Counted from the stretch's first letter, positions 1 through 7,306 are shown. The stretch is 11,288 bases of DNA from GWF2-43-63 sp964559205 (GCA_964559205.1 CAZLHV010000101.1:1-11288); one strand, 5' to 3'. Made by a program: numbers and translations. The notes: generated by a model from the letters alone, not told the origin.

Positions 1-645
1 ATTGAGTGAATCGGGTTCCTTATCAAAATACGTTTTTGCGGCTGATTTAATACCAAATGCCTGACTACCGAAATCAACCGTGTTGAAATACATGGCAATG
101 ATTTCTTCCTTGGTGTAATTTCGTTCGAGTTTGATTGCTGTCACCCACTCGCGGAATTTGATGGTAACCAGTTCAATGGCAGAAATGTCACGGTCGCGCG
201 GAAACAAGTTCTTGGCTAGTTGCTGAGTAATGGTACTGCCTCCTCCGCTGCTTCGGTTTCCACCAAAAAGTGTTTTTACAAAAACACGAAAAAGACCCCG
301 GGCATCAACACCCGAATGCTTTTCGAAACGAATATCTTCGGTTGCAATCAATGCCTGCACAAGATAAGGCGATAAATGCTGATACTCAACATTGGTGCGG
401 TTTTCAATATAGAATTTTCCTAGCAAAGCTTGATCGGAACTGTAAATTTCCGACGCAAGATTGTTTCGAGGGTTCTCAAGCTCTTCAAAAGATGGAATAG
501 GGCCAAGCATTCCGAGTGAGACCCCGATAAAGAACACGTAGAATGCGGCAGCACCAATAAAAAACGTCCGCCACATCCGCCTGATGTAGCGCCGATGCTC
601 TTCACGAACATTCTTTCCCCGGATCCAGGCCATTATTTTCTTCAT
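1..645 (-). CDS. Class A penicillin-binding protein (PBP1A type), N-terminal part, runs off left edge
   Basis: Bifunctional peptidoglycan synthase. The visible 215 codons cover the membrane anchor and most of the GT51 glycosyltransferase domain, which polymerises lipid II on the periplasmic face; the transpeptidase domain would lie beyond the window edge. Seen: a basic cytoplasmic head, one membrane segment at about residues 27-48, then the GT51 motifs: EDIRFEKHSG (103-112, catalytic Glu103), GGSTITQQLAKNLF (135-148), KFREWVTAIKLE (163-174, second conserved Glu166) and YFNTVDFG (186-193). The start chosen is ATG at 645, 10 nt after the gldH stop; an in-frame ATG at 633 is the alternative. The short gap makes co-transcription with gldH and ricT likely. 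The E. coli relative is mrcA. The family call is very secure; which PBP1 paralogue it is cannot be judged from this fragment. Confidence 0.95.
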   Translation of the reverse strand, partial: MKKIMAWIRGKNVREEHRRYIRRMWRTFFIGAAAFYVFFIGVSLGMLGPIPSFEELENPRNNLASEIYSSDQALLGKFYIENRTNVEYQHLSPYLVQALIATEDIRFEKHSGVDARGLFRVFVKTLFGGNRSSGGGSTITQQLAKNLFPRDRDISAIELVTIKFREWVTAIKLERNYTKEEIIAMYFNTVDFGSQAFGIKSAAKTYFDKEPDSLN

Positions 646-655
646 GGCAAAAAAA

Positions 656-1123
656 TTATAGTTGTGTTGGCGTTATTCTTATTCCGATATCACTGATACC
701 CGTGAGCAAGGTATCTCGCATGGCCTGCCGGAACTCAAATGAATAGAGTCCAGCATGCGGAAACACAAATTTTCTGCTGATCATCACTTCGTTGGTTCTT
801 AAATGTCCTGTTCCATCGCCAAGCCAGCGACCGTCGGTGTCAGCAAGAACAAATTCGATGGTGTCAACTTTCATGCTGTCACCGGGCATGGTGGTTGTTA
901 CAAAGCAAAACAGGTTACTCCATGCATAATCGGTGTTGTGTCTGAGCATAAAGTAAAAATCGAACAATCCGGTGGTATCGGTAATGTTCACATCAAATTT
1001 GATGGGATAGTCCTTATCCCACCCTTCGGACGGAATTTCTTTCATTTTATTATACACCGATGAATCACAGCCTGATACGATCAGACCTGCGATTACAATC
1101 AAGACAATGAGTATTTTCTGCAT
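656..1123 (-). CDS. gldH: Gliding motility lipoprotein GldH
   Basis: GldH-family lipoprotein of 155 residues, the usual family length. In gliding Flavobacteria, GldH is one of the lipoproteins needed for motility, but homologues are widespread in non-gliding Bacteroidota, so the gene alone does not prove gliding. Seen: a hydrophobic signal peptide with lipobox V16-S17-G18-C19, so Cys19 should be lipidated. The mature part resembles GldH in the stretches around DYAWSNLF (65-72), GRWLGDGTGH (98-107) and FRQAMRDTLLTGISDIGIRI (131-150). There is no acidic cluster right after the Cys of the kind that marks surface-exported lipoproteins in this phylum, so a periplasm-facing location is inferred. 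Its ATG overlaps the ricT stop (TAATG), suggesting translational coupling, and the PBP gene follows after 10 nt. That ties it to envelope functions. Confidence 0.92.
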   Translation of the reverse strand: MQKILIVLIVIAGLIVSGCDSSVYNKMKEIPSEGWDKDYPIKFDVNITDTTGLFDFYFMLRHNTDYAWSNLFCFVTTTMPGDSMKVDTIEFVLADTDGRWLGDGTGHLRTNEVMISRKFVFPHAGLYSFEFRQAMRDTLLTGISDIGIRITPTQL

Positions 1124-2220
1124 TAGTCGGCCAATTTTGAAATATCATCCTTTCCAACAACGTTCTCATCCTCCATTTTGTTTTCAAGGCTAATGGCAAA
1201 TTCCTCCAGAGCCTCGGGAACCTGTCCGGATTTGTTCATCTTCTGAATTTTTTCGACATGTGCAATCGGAAGCGCCATAAGGTTGCCAGGAGCATTGGTA
1301 TAGGAATACCACATCAGCTCTTTGAAAATATCACTCTTTTGGTGCGTGGCAAGTCCCTTTTTAGTCTTCAGAGGATGTGTATCAGGAAAAGACTTCAGAA
1401 TTTCCTGATAAACAGGAGCTTCATAATTGAGACAGCATTTGAGCTTGCCGCACAAGCCAGCCAATTTCTGTGGATTAAGTGACAATTGCTGTATTCGGGC
1501 TGCATGAGTTGTGACCGATTGAAACTGATGGATAAAAGCGCTGCAGCACAATTCGCGACCACAGGTTCCAATGCCACCCAGCTTACCGGATTCTTGTCTG
1601 GCACCGATTTGTCGCATTTCGATGCGAATTTTAAATTCGTCGGCCAAGATTTTAATAAGTTCGCGAAAATCGACACGGTCTTCAGCAGTATAATAAAAGA
1701 TGGCTTTTGTACCATCACCCTGAAACTCAACGTCATTGAGTTTCATATTTAAATTAAGTTCGCGAATGATCGATGCCGTCCGACGCATAGTTTCATGCTC
1801 TCGGGAAATTGACTGGTACCATTTTTCAACATCTGCGGGCTTCGCTTTGCGATACACCTTTCGGAGTTGCAGATCGGCAGAGTTGACTTTCTTACGCTTC
1901 ATTTGCCTCATTACTTCGGGTCCGGCAAGCGAAACCAAGCCAATATCATGGCCAGGTGAAGCTTCCACAGCCACGATTTCTCCGACCGAATAATCAATAT
2001 TTCCGCAAACCCTGAAATAATCTTTATGATTGTTTTTGAATCGGACTTCAATACAATCAAACTTTAGTGCTGCGCCAATTTCTTGCTGCGATTCAATGGC
2101 AGAGCTGACCGCGGCTTTGCAAGCTCCGCGACAAAATGCAATTTCGGTGGAATTGTTTTTCTGCCTAACACACAAGCCCCGTGCCTCGAAATTGGGAATA
2201 TGACAATTTTCTATCTTCAT
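1123..2220 (-). CDS. ricT: RicT/YaaT-family PSP1-domain protein
   Basis: PSP1 C-terminal-domain protein of 365 residues. In Bacillus the homologue RicT (YaaT) forms a complex with RicA and RicF that binds [4Fe-4S] clusters and promotes RNase Y-dependent mRNA maturation. Seen: an N-terminal region with several cysteines (Cys6, 17, 30, 34), the PSP1 core at roughly residues 115-205, and the family-diagnostic cysteine pairs CGRELCC (220-226) and LCGKLKCCLNYE (256-267), which are candidate cluster ligands. The C-terminal tail beyond about 345 is acidic and probably disordered. The protein is longer than the roughly 275-residue Bacillus form. No ricA or ricF partner lies in the window, so the role here is unknown; older names such as 'stage 0 sporulation protein' are misleading in this phylum. 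The ATG at 2220 is the only plausible start, since no in-frame start codon lies just upstream. Confidence 0.9.
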   Translation of the reverse strand: MKIENCHIPNFEARGLCVRQKNNSTEIAFCRGACKAAVSSAIESQQEIGAALKFDCIEVRFKNNHKDYFRVCGNIDYSVGEIVAVEASPGHDIGLVSLAGPEVMRQMKRKKVNSADLQLRKVYRKAKPADVEKWYQSISREHETMRRTASIIRELNLNMKLNDVEFQGDGTKAIFYYTAEDRVDFRELIKILADEFKIRIEMRQIGARQESGKLGGIGTCGRELCCSAFIHQFQSVTTHAARIQQLSLNPQKLAGLCGKLKCCLNYEAPVYQEILKSFPDTHPLKTKKGLATHQKSDIFKELMWYSYTNAPGNLMALPIAHVEKIQKMNKSGQVPEALEEFAISLENKMEDENVVGKDDISKLAD

Positions 2221-2231
2221 AATACAAGGTG

Positions 2232-2239
2232 CAAATGTA
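2232..2239 (-). promoter_or_regulatory. -7 box of candidate promoter for ricT-gldH-PBP
   Basis: TACATTTG on the minus strand is an exact match to the Bacteroidota -7 consensus TAnnTTTG. It ends 11 nt before the ricT ATG, so transcription would begin only about 5-8 nt upstream of the start codon. I see no good -33 TTTG element at the expected distance. Confidence 0.5.
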
Positions 2240-2274
2240 CGAAACTAATGGGTTGCTTCGATCAGGAAAGGAAA

Positions 2275-2310
2275 TTTTTCGCAACGGTGGATCGGTTATG
2301 CCTCGAAAAA
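2275..2310 (-). terminator. Possible weak hairpin terminator between holB and ricT
   Basis: A 7-bp perfect inverted repeat (TTTTTCG at 2275-2281 and CGAAAAA at 2304-2310) begins six bases past the holB stop and encloses 22 nt. On the minus strand it is followed by TTTCCTTTCC rather than a clean U-run, and the stem is A/T-rich. It may be a weak terminator or an RNA processing structure, or it may be chance. Confidence 0.25.
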
Positions 2311-2315
2311 CCACA

Positions 2316-3488
2316 TCAGCTTGCAGGTTTCGAAAGTCTGAACATTCGTCCGATATCAAAACTCAAATCGGTGAAAACAATTTTCGCACTTACGTTTCGC
2401 TCAATGTGCATGATGGCTTCCTCAATTTTTTGCTGAAAAAAATCGAAATTACCCTGATGAATGTACGCTGCAAATTTTCCAAAAAATTTTTCGTCGTCCG
2501 GATTGTAGAAGGTGATCTCTTTGATTTTTTGCCCAATATGAAATGTATTGATAAACTTCCTGCCACTTTCAGCAAGGATATACTTTTGTTTCTCCCTTCC
2601 GAATCCTGAAAACTCGGTGGCCATGGCCGAAACTTCTCGGCCCTTGAGTGCAAAACAAGTGCGCATCCAGTTTCTGAAAAATGCTGAAATCATGAGCATC
2701 TCGTCACGATTCTGCAAATACTCAAACGCTTTTTCAAGGTTTCCTTCGCTGTTGTAAATCGCATCGTAGAGGTCATTTTCAGCCAGACCTTCAAAATGGT
2801 TTTGAAGAAATGTAAAACTTTGCTGGGATGTGGGAGCAGTCAGCCGAGTGGTCTGAACCCGCGATAAAATAGTGGGAAGAATCATATCGTGGTTTTCCGC
2901 GATTAGGATAAAAAGTGTATTATCGGCTGGCTCCTCCAGCGTTTTCAACAGCTTTGGGGCGGCATTGTACTGAATTTTCTCGGCCATCCAAATCACAATA
3001 ACCTTGACTTTCGCCTCATGGTTTTTGTAGTTCAATCGGCCAATAATATCGGCTATGTCGTCGGTCGAAATCAAACCCTGCTTGTTCTCAACCTGAATGT
3101 GTTCGTACCATGAGTTCAGATTAACAATGCCTGATTTTGATGAAACATACTCGCGCCAGTCGGCCATATAATCACGGCTTAAGTCTTTTTTATCCTGCTT
3201 CACTACCGGGAATAAAAAATGAAGGTCGGGATGCTCAATTGAATCGAATTTACGACACGAAGAACAAAGCCCGCAACTGTCGGCCAAGAGACCTCCCGCA
3301 CCCTGATTCTCCTTAAAATGCTTCCGGTCAGTGCAATTCAGAAACTGTGCATAAGCCAAAGCAACCATCAGCTTTCCGCTTCCCTGAGGCCCGATGAAAA
3401 GCTGAGCATGAGCAATTCGCTGCTCCTCAGCTGCTTTGATCAGTTTATTGATTACTTTAAGGTTTCCGGGAATATCAGCAAATTTCAT
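2316..3488 (-). CDS. holB: DNA polymerase III subunit delta' (clamp loader)
   Basis: Delta' subunit of the replicative clamp loader, an AAA+ ATPase-fold protein that helps load the sliding clamp; cytoplasmic, 390 residues. Seen: an N-terminal family signature around residues 20-40 with a P-loop-like GPQGSGK (33-39); a zinc-module pattern with Cys52 followed by C72-x2-C75-x2-C78; the conserved APKLLKTLEEP segment (177-187); and ILSRVQ (207-212) at the position of the clamp-loader SRC motif, with Val in place of Cys. The region beyond about 230 is a divergent helical collar domain, as usual in this phylum. holB stands first in the minus-strand cluster with ricT, gldH and the PBP gene downstream, though 95 bp and a second promoter separate it from ricT. 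The start ATG at 3488 fits a candidate -7 box 16 nt upstream. Confidence 0.93.
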   Translation of the reverse strand: MKFADIPGNLKVINKLIKAAEEQRIAHAQLFIGPQGSGKLMVALAYAQFLNCTDRKHFKENQGAGGLLADSCGLCSSCRKFDSIEHPDLHFLFPVVKQDKKDLSRDYMADWREYVSSKSGIVNLNSWYEHIQVENKQGLISTDDIADIIGRLNYKNHEAKVKVIVIWMAEKIQYNAAPKLLKTLEEPADNTLFILIAENHDMILPTILSRVQTTRLTAPTSQQSFTFLQNHFEGLAENDLYDAIYNSEGNLEKAFEYLQNRDEMLMISAFFRNWMRTCFALKGREVSAMATEFSGFGREKQKYILAESGRKFINTFHIGQKIKEITFYNPDDEKFFGKFAAYIHQGNFDFFQQKIEEAIMHIERNVSAKIVFTDLSFDIGRMFRLSKPAS

Positions 3489-3504
3489 TCAAGACAATTT
3501 TGAA

Positions 3505-3512
3505 CGAAATTA
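3505..3512 (-). promoter_or_regulatory. -7 box of candidate promoter for holB
   Basis: TAATTTCG on the minus strand matches TAnnTTTG with one mismatch and lies 16 nt before the holB ATG, a spacing like that of the other genes in the window. No clear -33 element is visible. Confidence 0.35.
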
Positions 3513-3529
3513 CAGTAAAATCCGATAAT

Positions 3530-3551
3530 GATTCTGTAAAGATTCTGCAAA
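3530..3551. repeat. Tandem 11-bp direct repeat in the divergent promoter region
   Basis: GATTCTGTAAA (3530-3540) is followed directly by GATTCTGCAAA (3541-3551), 10 of 11 bases identical. It sits between the divergent holB and OmpA-family genes. It could be a regulator-binding site or a small replication-slippage duplication. Confidence 0.45.
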
Positions 3552-3653
3552 AACCATCATATCAGGCAGAAATCATGATAAATAACATCCATTCTCAGCA
3601 CATTCAGGTGAAATATTTAACAAATCGAATGTGTTAACTGGATTAATTCGTCG

Positions 3654-3661
3654 TAAATTTA
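3654..3661 (+). promoter_or_regulatory. -7 box of candidate promoter for the OmpA-family gene
   Basis: TAAATTTA matches TAnnTTTG at all but the last base and lies 21 nt before the ATG at 3683. TGTG at 3630-3633, 20 nt further upstream, is a poor -33 candidate. The leader has no Shine-Dalgarno sequence. Confidence 0.4.
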
Positions 3662-3682
3662 CAACAACAAAACGCCTAAATC

Positions 3683-5683
3683 ATGAGAACAACATACTCA
3701 ATCATTCTGCTCGTCGTCTTGCTTTGGCCTTCTGTGGTCATGAAAGCCGAAGAGCCCGAAAAAAACAAGCAAAGACAAAACACGGAATTCAGCCGTAAAA
3801 ACTTTGCACGAAACCCTCAGGCACTCGAATTTGCAATAACTGAAATTAAGCTTGGGGATCAGTTTTACGACATGGGAAATTGGATGTATGTGGATGCTCT
3901 ATTCCACTACCTCAACGCATACACAGTGAATGCTGACAATGCCGCCCTGAATTATAAAATTGGAAAGTCGTACCTGATGACCTTCAACAAGCAGGAGTCG
4001 CTCAAATATCTCGAAGATGCCTATTTGCTTGACCCGTCTGTGAGCCCAGATCTTCCATTGCTCTTAGCACAATCCTATCATTTGAATTATCGTTTCGACA
4101 AAGCCGCAGAATTCTACAATATTGTTCTGATGTCGAAGTCAAGAGGACTCAGTTCTGAAGACATCAGAAATGCAGAAACCGGACTGATGCAGACCTATAC
4201 GGCCATAGAGCAGTTTACCAGCCCCAAACCATACATCATTCAGGAAACAGGGTCGTTTCTGAACAGCCTGTATCCTGATTACTGTCCGGTCGTGTCGGCC
4301 GACGGAAAAACACTTTACTTCACCTCAAGAAGAGCAAACACAACAGGAGGCGAGCGGGATCCAAACGACTTTAAATACAACGAAGATATTTACAAAGCCG
4401 TAAAAACCGGAACAGGATGGCAACTCGAATCGGGCCAACCCGTTTCATTCAACACCACAACCCACGACGCCACAGTTGGCCTATCGGCAGACGGCCGTAC
4501 GATGATGATTTATCGTGGAACGAATGGGGGCGACTTGTTTATGTCGCAACTCAGCAGTTGGGACGAGTGGTCGGCTCCTTCAGCACTGACAAAGATCAAC
4601 ACCACTTATAAAGAATCTTCGGCTGCCATAAGTGCCGATGGTCAAATGTTATATTTTACAAGTGACAGACCTGGTGGATTTGGAGGGCTTGACATTTATG
4701 TAAGCATTCTTAAAGCCGATGGCAGTTGGGGCAATCCGATCAATCTTGGACCAGCAATCAATTCAGAATGGAATGAAGAAGGTGTCTCGCTCAATGCTGA
4801 TGGGAGCACACTCTATTTCAGCTCAAATGGTCCGGCAAGCATGGGAGGCTACGACGTATTTAAAAGTCGTTTTGATGGTCAGCGCTGGATGGAACCTGAA
4901 AACATGGGTTATCCGTTGAATACCCCTGACGATGATGTTTTTTTCACATTCACCGGCAACGAGGAATTTGCATATTTTTCATCGGAGCGCCCTGATGGAT
5001 ATGGCAGTCAGGATATTTACAGCATGCAGCTGATTCCGCAGCGCAACCAAATGATTGTATTAAATGGACTAGTTGTTGACAAACTCAGCGGGTTACCGGT
5101 TGAATTTGCCAACGTGTATATCAGAGATGAAGACGGCCAGGAAGTAGGTTCATGGAACAACCTTGGAATGGGAACACCCATGTATTCGGCCGACATCGAA
5201 TCCGGTAAAAAATATTATATCAGTGTGAGGGCTGAAGGGTATCACGAAGCAGAAGAAGTGCTGAGTACTGAAATCAATCAGCAGTATGAACAGGTAATGC
5301 ACATCACAGAACTTAACATGCTCGACATCAGCAAACTTGTTCTACCCAATGTGTTTTTCGATTTCGACAGTGCCTCTTTACGGCAGGCAGCCATTGATGA
5401 TTTGAATTATGTAATTCGCATCATGAATGAGCATCCAGAACTGAAACTCGAAATTTCGGGTCATACAGATATTGTTGGATCATGGGACTACAATCTTGCA
5501 TTATCGAAAAAAAGAGCCACAACAGTATTCAACTACTTGACAACCAACGGAATTTCAAATGAACGTCTTATGATAAGCTGGCACAGTTTCGACATGCCGT
5601 GGGGTGATAACAGTACTGATATGGGAAGGCAATTTAACCGCAGAACAGAATTAAGGATCATCGAGCACAATAATCAACATTAA
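3683..5683 (+). CDS. PorE-like OmpA-family protein (TPR, PD40 propeller, regulatory domain, OmpA)
   Basis: Predicted periplasmic, peptidoglycan-binding protein of 666 residues. Seen in order: a signal peptide (about 1-22, no lipobox Cys); a helical TPR-like region (about 45-175); five PD40/WD40-like blades with the pattern ADG-x-LYFTS...DIY (centred near 210, 272, 322, 376 and 432); a carboxypeptidase-regulatory-like beta domain (about 457-545); and an OmpA C-terminal domain (about 552-662). The last carries FFDFDSASL (558-566), GHTD (593-596) and NRRTEL (652-657). Asp596 and Arg611 correspond to the residues that bind diaminopimelate in OmpA. PorE of the type IX secretion system has this domain order and nearly this length, but PorE is a lipoprotein and this protein is not, so a paralogue is as likely. 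It appears monocistronic, with its own promoter and a strong terminator. Family secure; the PorE role is an inference. Confidence 0.88.
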   Translation: MRTTYSIILLVVLLWPSVVMKAEEPEKNKQRQNTEFSRKNFARNPQALEFAITEIKLGDQFYDMGNWMYVDALFHYLNAYTVNADNAALNYKIGKSYLMTFNKQESLKYLEDAYLLDPSVSPDLPLLLAQSYHLNYRFDKAAEFYNIVLMSKSRGLSSEDIRNAETGLMQTYTAIEQFTSPKPYIIQETGSFLNSLYPDYCPVVSADGKTLYFTSRRANTTGGERDPNDFKYNEDIYKAVKTGTGWQLESGQPVSFNTTTHDATVGLSADGRTMMIYRGTNGGDLFMSQLSSWDEWSAPSALTKINTTYKESSAAISADGQMLYFTSDRPGGFGGLDIYVSILKADGSWGNPINLGPAINSEWNEEGVSLNADGSTLYFSSNGPASMGGYDVFKSRFDGQRWMEPENMGYPLNTPDDDVFFTFTGNEEFAYFSSERPDGYGSQDIYSMQLIPQRNQMIVLNGLVVDKLSGLPVEFANVYIRDEDGQEVGSWNNLGMGTPMYSADIESGKKYYISVRAEGYHEAEEVLSTEINQQYEQVMHITELNMLDISKLVLPNVFFDFDSASLRQAAIDDLNYVIRIMNEHPELKLEISGHTDIVGSWDYNLALSKKRATTVFNYLTTNGISNERLMISWHSFDMPWGDNSTDMGRQFNRRTELRIIEHNNQH

Positions 5684-5770
5684 AGGTCCGTTATCACAAA
5701 CAGGAGCGGATTCCAAAAACTGTTCTTTTCATCGCTCTTTGTTTGGATAGCTCTCATGGTGGGTAATGTG

Positions 5771-5801
5771 AAAATCCCGGGGTACTCCCCCGGGTTTTTT
5801 T
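5771..5801 (+). terminator. Intrinsic terminator after the OmpA-family gene
   Basis: CCCGGGG (5776-5782), loop TACTC, CCCCGGG (5788-5794), followed by seven T (5795-5801). An A-rich run at 5771-5774 lengthens the stem and could make it work in both directions. It lies about 90 bp beyond the stop codon. Confidence 0.92.
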
Positions 5802-6070
5802 ATATTGGCCACCTGTTTCGGGGCAATGCACATTAGGCGAGCGCCTGTTGCCAGATATCGCATCCAATCAAACTTCAGAACATCAGTCATCCGAACAAAT
5901 GATCAAATTGAATTATTATAATCCATTCATATTTAGTGCAACAACAAACAAGAACTCTGATACTCTTTCAAGAGCAAAATCAGGTTCTTGCAGTGAATTG
6001 GGGGCGGTTGATCGAAAATCCCCGGATCATGAAGGATAAATATCTATTTTTGTCAATAAAATAATCAACC
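5802..6070. other. Gene-free interval with possible hairpins
   Basis: No gene is supported here. A 63-codon open frame at 5848-6039 has no recognisable motif or promoter and low-complexity polar content, and I do not accept it. Two structures are visible. At 5822-5852, GGCAA and TTGCC enclose an AGGC/GCCT hairpin with loop GAGC. At 5949-5990, CAAGAAC and GTTCTTG enclose a small CTCT/AGAG hairpin. Both lie upstream of the peptidase -7 box, so they are not part of that gene's leader. The interval could hold a regulator site or a small RNA, but nothing proves it. Confidence 0.4.
6045..6052 (+). promoter_or_regulatory. -7 box of promoter for the C1B peptidase gene
   Basis: TATTTTTG is an exact match to TAnnTTTG and ends 18 nt before the ATG at 6071. 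No -33 TTTG is visible at the expected distance, so an activator may be needed. Confidence 0.5.
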
Positions 6071-7252
6071 ATGAAAAAATTTCTCACTTCTCTTTTTCTT
6101 GTCGTATTTTTTGTGGCAGGAACAGCCGTTGCACAGGACGAAGGATACAAAATGACTGACAGCAAAACTGTCCCGGTTACTTCAGTAAAAAACCAGTACA
6201 AATCTGGAACCTGCTGGAGTTTTTCAGCACTTGGTTTTTATGAAGCTGAATTGATGCGCATGGGAAAAGGCGAGTATGATTTATCGGAAGCCTACATCAT
6301 CCGTCACTCATATATTGACAAAGCTGAGCGCTACCTTCGTTTTCACGGAGCACTGAATTTTGGCGGTGGCGGAGCCTTTCACGATGCAACCAATGTGATG
6401 AAAACATACGGGATTGTTCCTGAGTCGGCCTATCCGGGATTGAATTATGGCACCGACAAGTTTGATCACGGTGAACTCGATGCCGTGCTGAAAGCCTACA
6501 TGGAAGCACTGGTGAAAGAAGGTGCAGCAGAACCAACAACTGCCTGGAAAAATGGTTTTACAGCGATCTTGGATGCCTATTTGGGACCTGAGCCTAAGGA
6601 ATTCGAATACAAAGGAAAAAAATACACTCCAAAAACTTTTGAACAGTCATTGGGACTAAACTATGACGATTATATTGAGCTGACTTCTTTTACCCATCAT
6701 CCTTTCTATAAACCGTTTATTCTTGAAGTACCAGACAACTGGAGCCACGATATGTCATATAACATTACAATGAGCGAACTGGGCGAGGTGATTGAGTACT
6801 CCGTTAACAATGGCTACACGGTAGCTTGGGCAAGCGATGTTTCGGAAAAAGGCTTCAGCTGGACCAATGGAGTTGCTGTGGTTCCCGATGCCCAACGCGA
6901 AGATCTTACAGGCACTGAGCGCGAGAAATGGGAAAAACTTAGCGCCAAAGAAAAGGCAGCACAGCTATATTCGTTCGAAAAACCCATGAAAGAAGCCAAC
7001 GTCACTCAGGAAATGCGCCAGAAAGAATTTGACAATTTCAAAACAACCGACGATCATGGAATGGTTATCATGGGATTGGCTAAAGACCAGAATGGCACCT
7101 TGTATTTTAAAGTAAAAAACAGTTGGGATGCTGTGGGTAAATATGATGGTTATTTTTATGCATCCAAAGCATTTGTCATGCTAAAAACGACTGATTTGCT
7201 GGTGAATAAAAAAGGGATTCCTGCCCCGATTTTAAAAAAGCTGGGACTTTAA
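6071..7252 (+). CDS. Secreted C1B-family cysteine peptidase (bleomycin hydrolase / PepC-like)
   Basis: Papain-fold aminopeptidase-like enzyme of 393 residues. Seen: a Sec signal peptide (about 1-22, basic start, hydrophobic core, likely cleavage after the AVA at 19-21); the oxyanion Gln and catalytic Cys in NQYKSGTCWSFSA (41-53, Gln42 and Cys48); the catalytic His in DDHGMVIMG (327-335, His329); and the catalytic Asn in KVKNSWD (347-353, Asn350). The full triad is present, so it should be active. The large insert between Cys and His, with an EVIEYSVNNGYTVAWASDVS-like stretch (239-258), is typical of C1B rather than ordinary papains. Classic PepC/BLMH enzymes are cytosolic, about 440-450 residues, and form hexamers; this one is exported and shorter. 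It lies alone between a promoter and a strong terminator. Substrate is unknown; peptide scavenging in the periplasm is an inference. Confidence 0.9.
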   Translation: MKKFLTSLFLVVFFVAGTAVAQDEGYKMTDSKTVPVTSVKNQYKSGTCWSFSALGFYEAELMRMGKGEYDLSEAYIIRHSYIDKAERYLRFHGALNFGGGGAFHDATNVMKTYGIVPESAYPGLNYGTDKFDHGELDAVLKAYMEALVKEGAAEPTTAWKNGFTAILDAYLGPEPKEFEYKGKKYTPKTFEQSLGLNYDDYIELTSFTHHPFYKPFILEVPDNWSHDMSYNITMSELGEVIEYSVNNGYTVAWASDVSEKGFSWTNGVAVVPDAQREDLTGTEREKWEKLSAKEKAAQLYSFEKPMKEANVTQEMRQKEFDNFKTTDDHGMVIMGLAKDQNGTLYFKVKNSWDAVGKYDGYFYASKAFVMLKTTDLLVNKKGIPAPILKKLGL

Positions 7253-7270
7253 TAATACGCTGAAATACAG

Positions 7271-7306
7271 AAAAGACAGAGATCCGCTCAGGTCTCTGTC
7301 TTTTTT
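7271..7306 (+). terminator. Intrinsic terminator after the C1B peptidase gene
   Basis: GACAGAGA (7275-7282) pairs perfectly with TCTCTGTC (7293-7300), and two further inner pairs are possible (one of them G-T). The stem is preceded by AAAA and followed by six T (7301-7306). It begins about 20 bp after the stop codon. Confidence 0.93.

Noticed and set aside
2083..2609. Plus-strand open frames across the holB-ricT junction
   Set aside because: Overlap two secure minus-strand genes and have no family features; shadow frames.
5848..6039. 63-codon plus-strand open frame in the gap before the peptidase gene
   Set aside because: No domain, signal or promoter; polar low-complexity composition; ends close to the peptidase -7 box. 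Likely chance.
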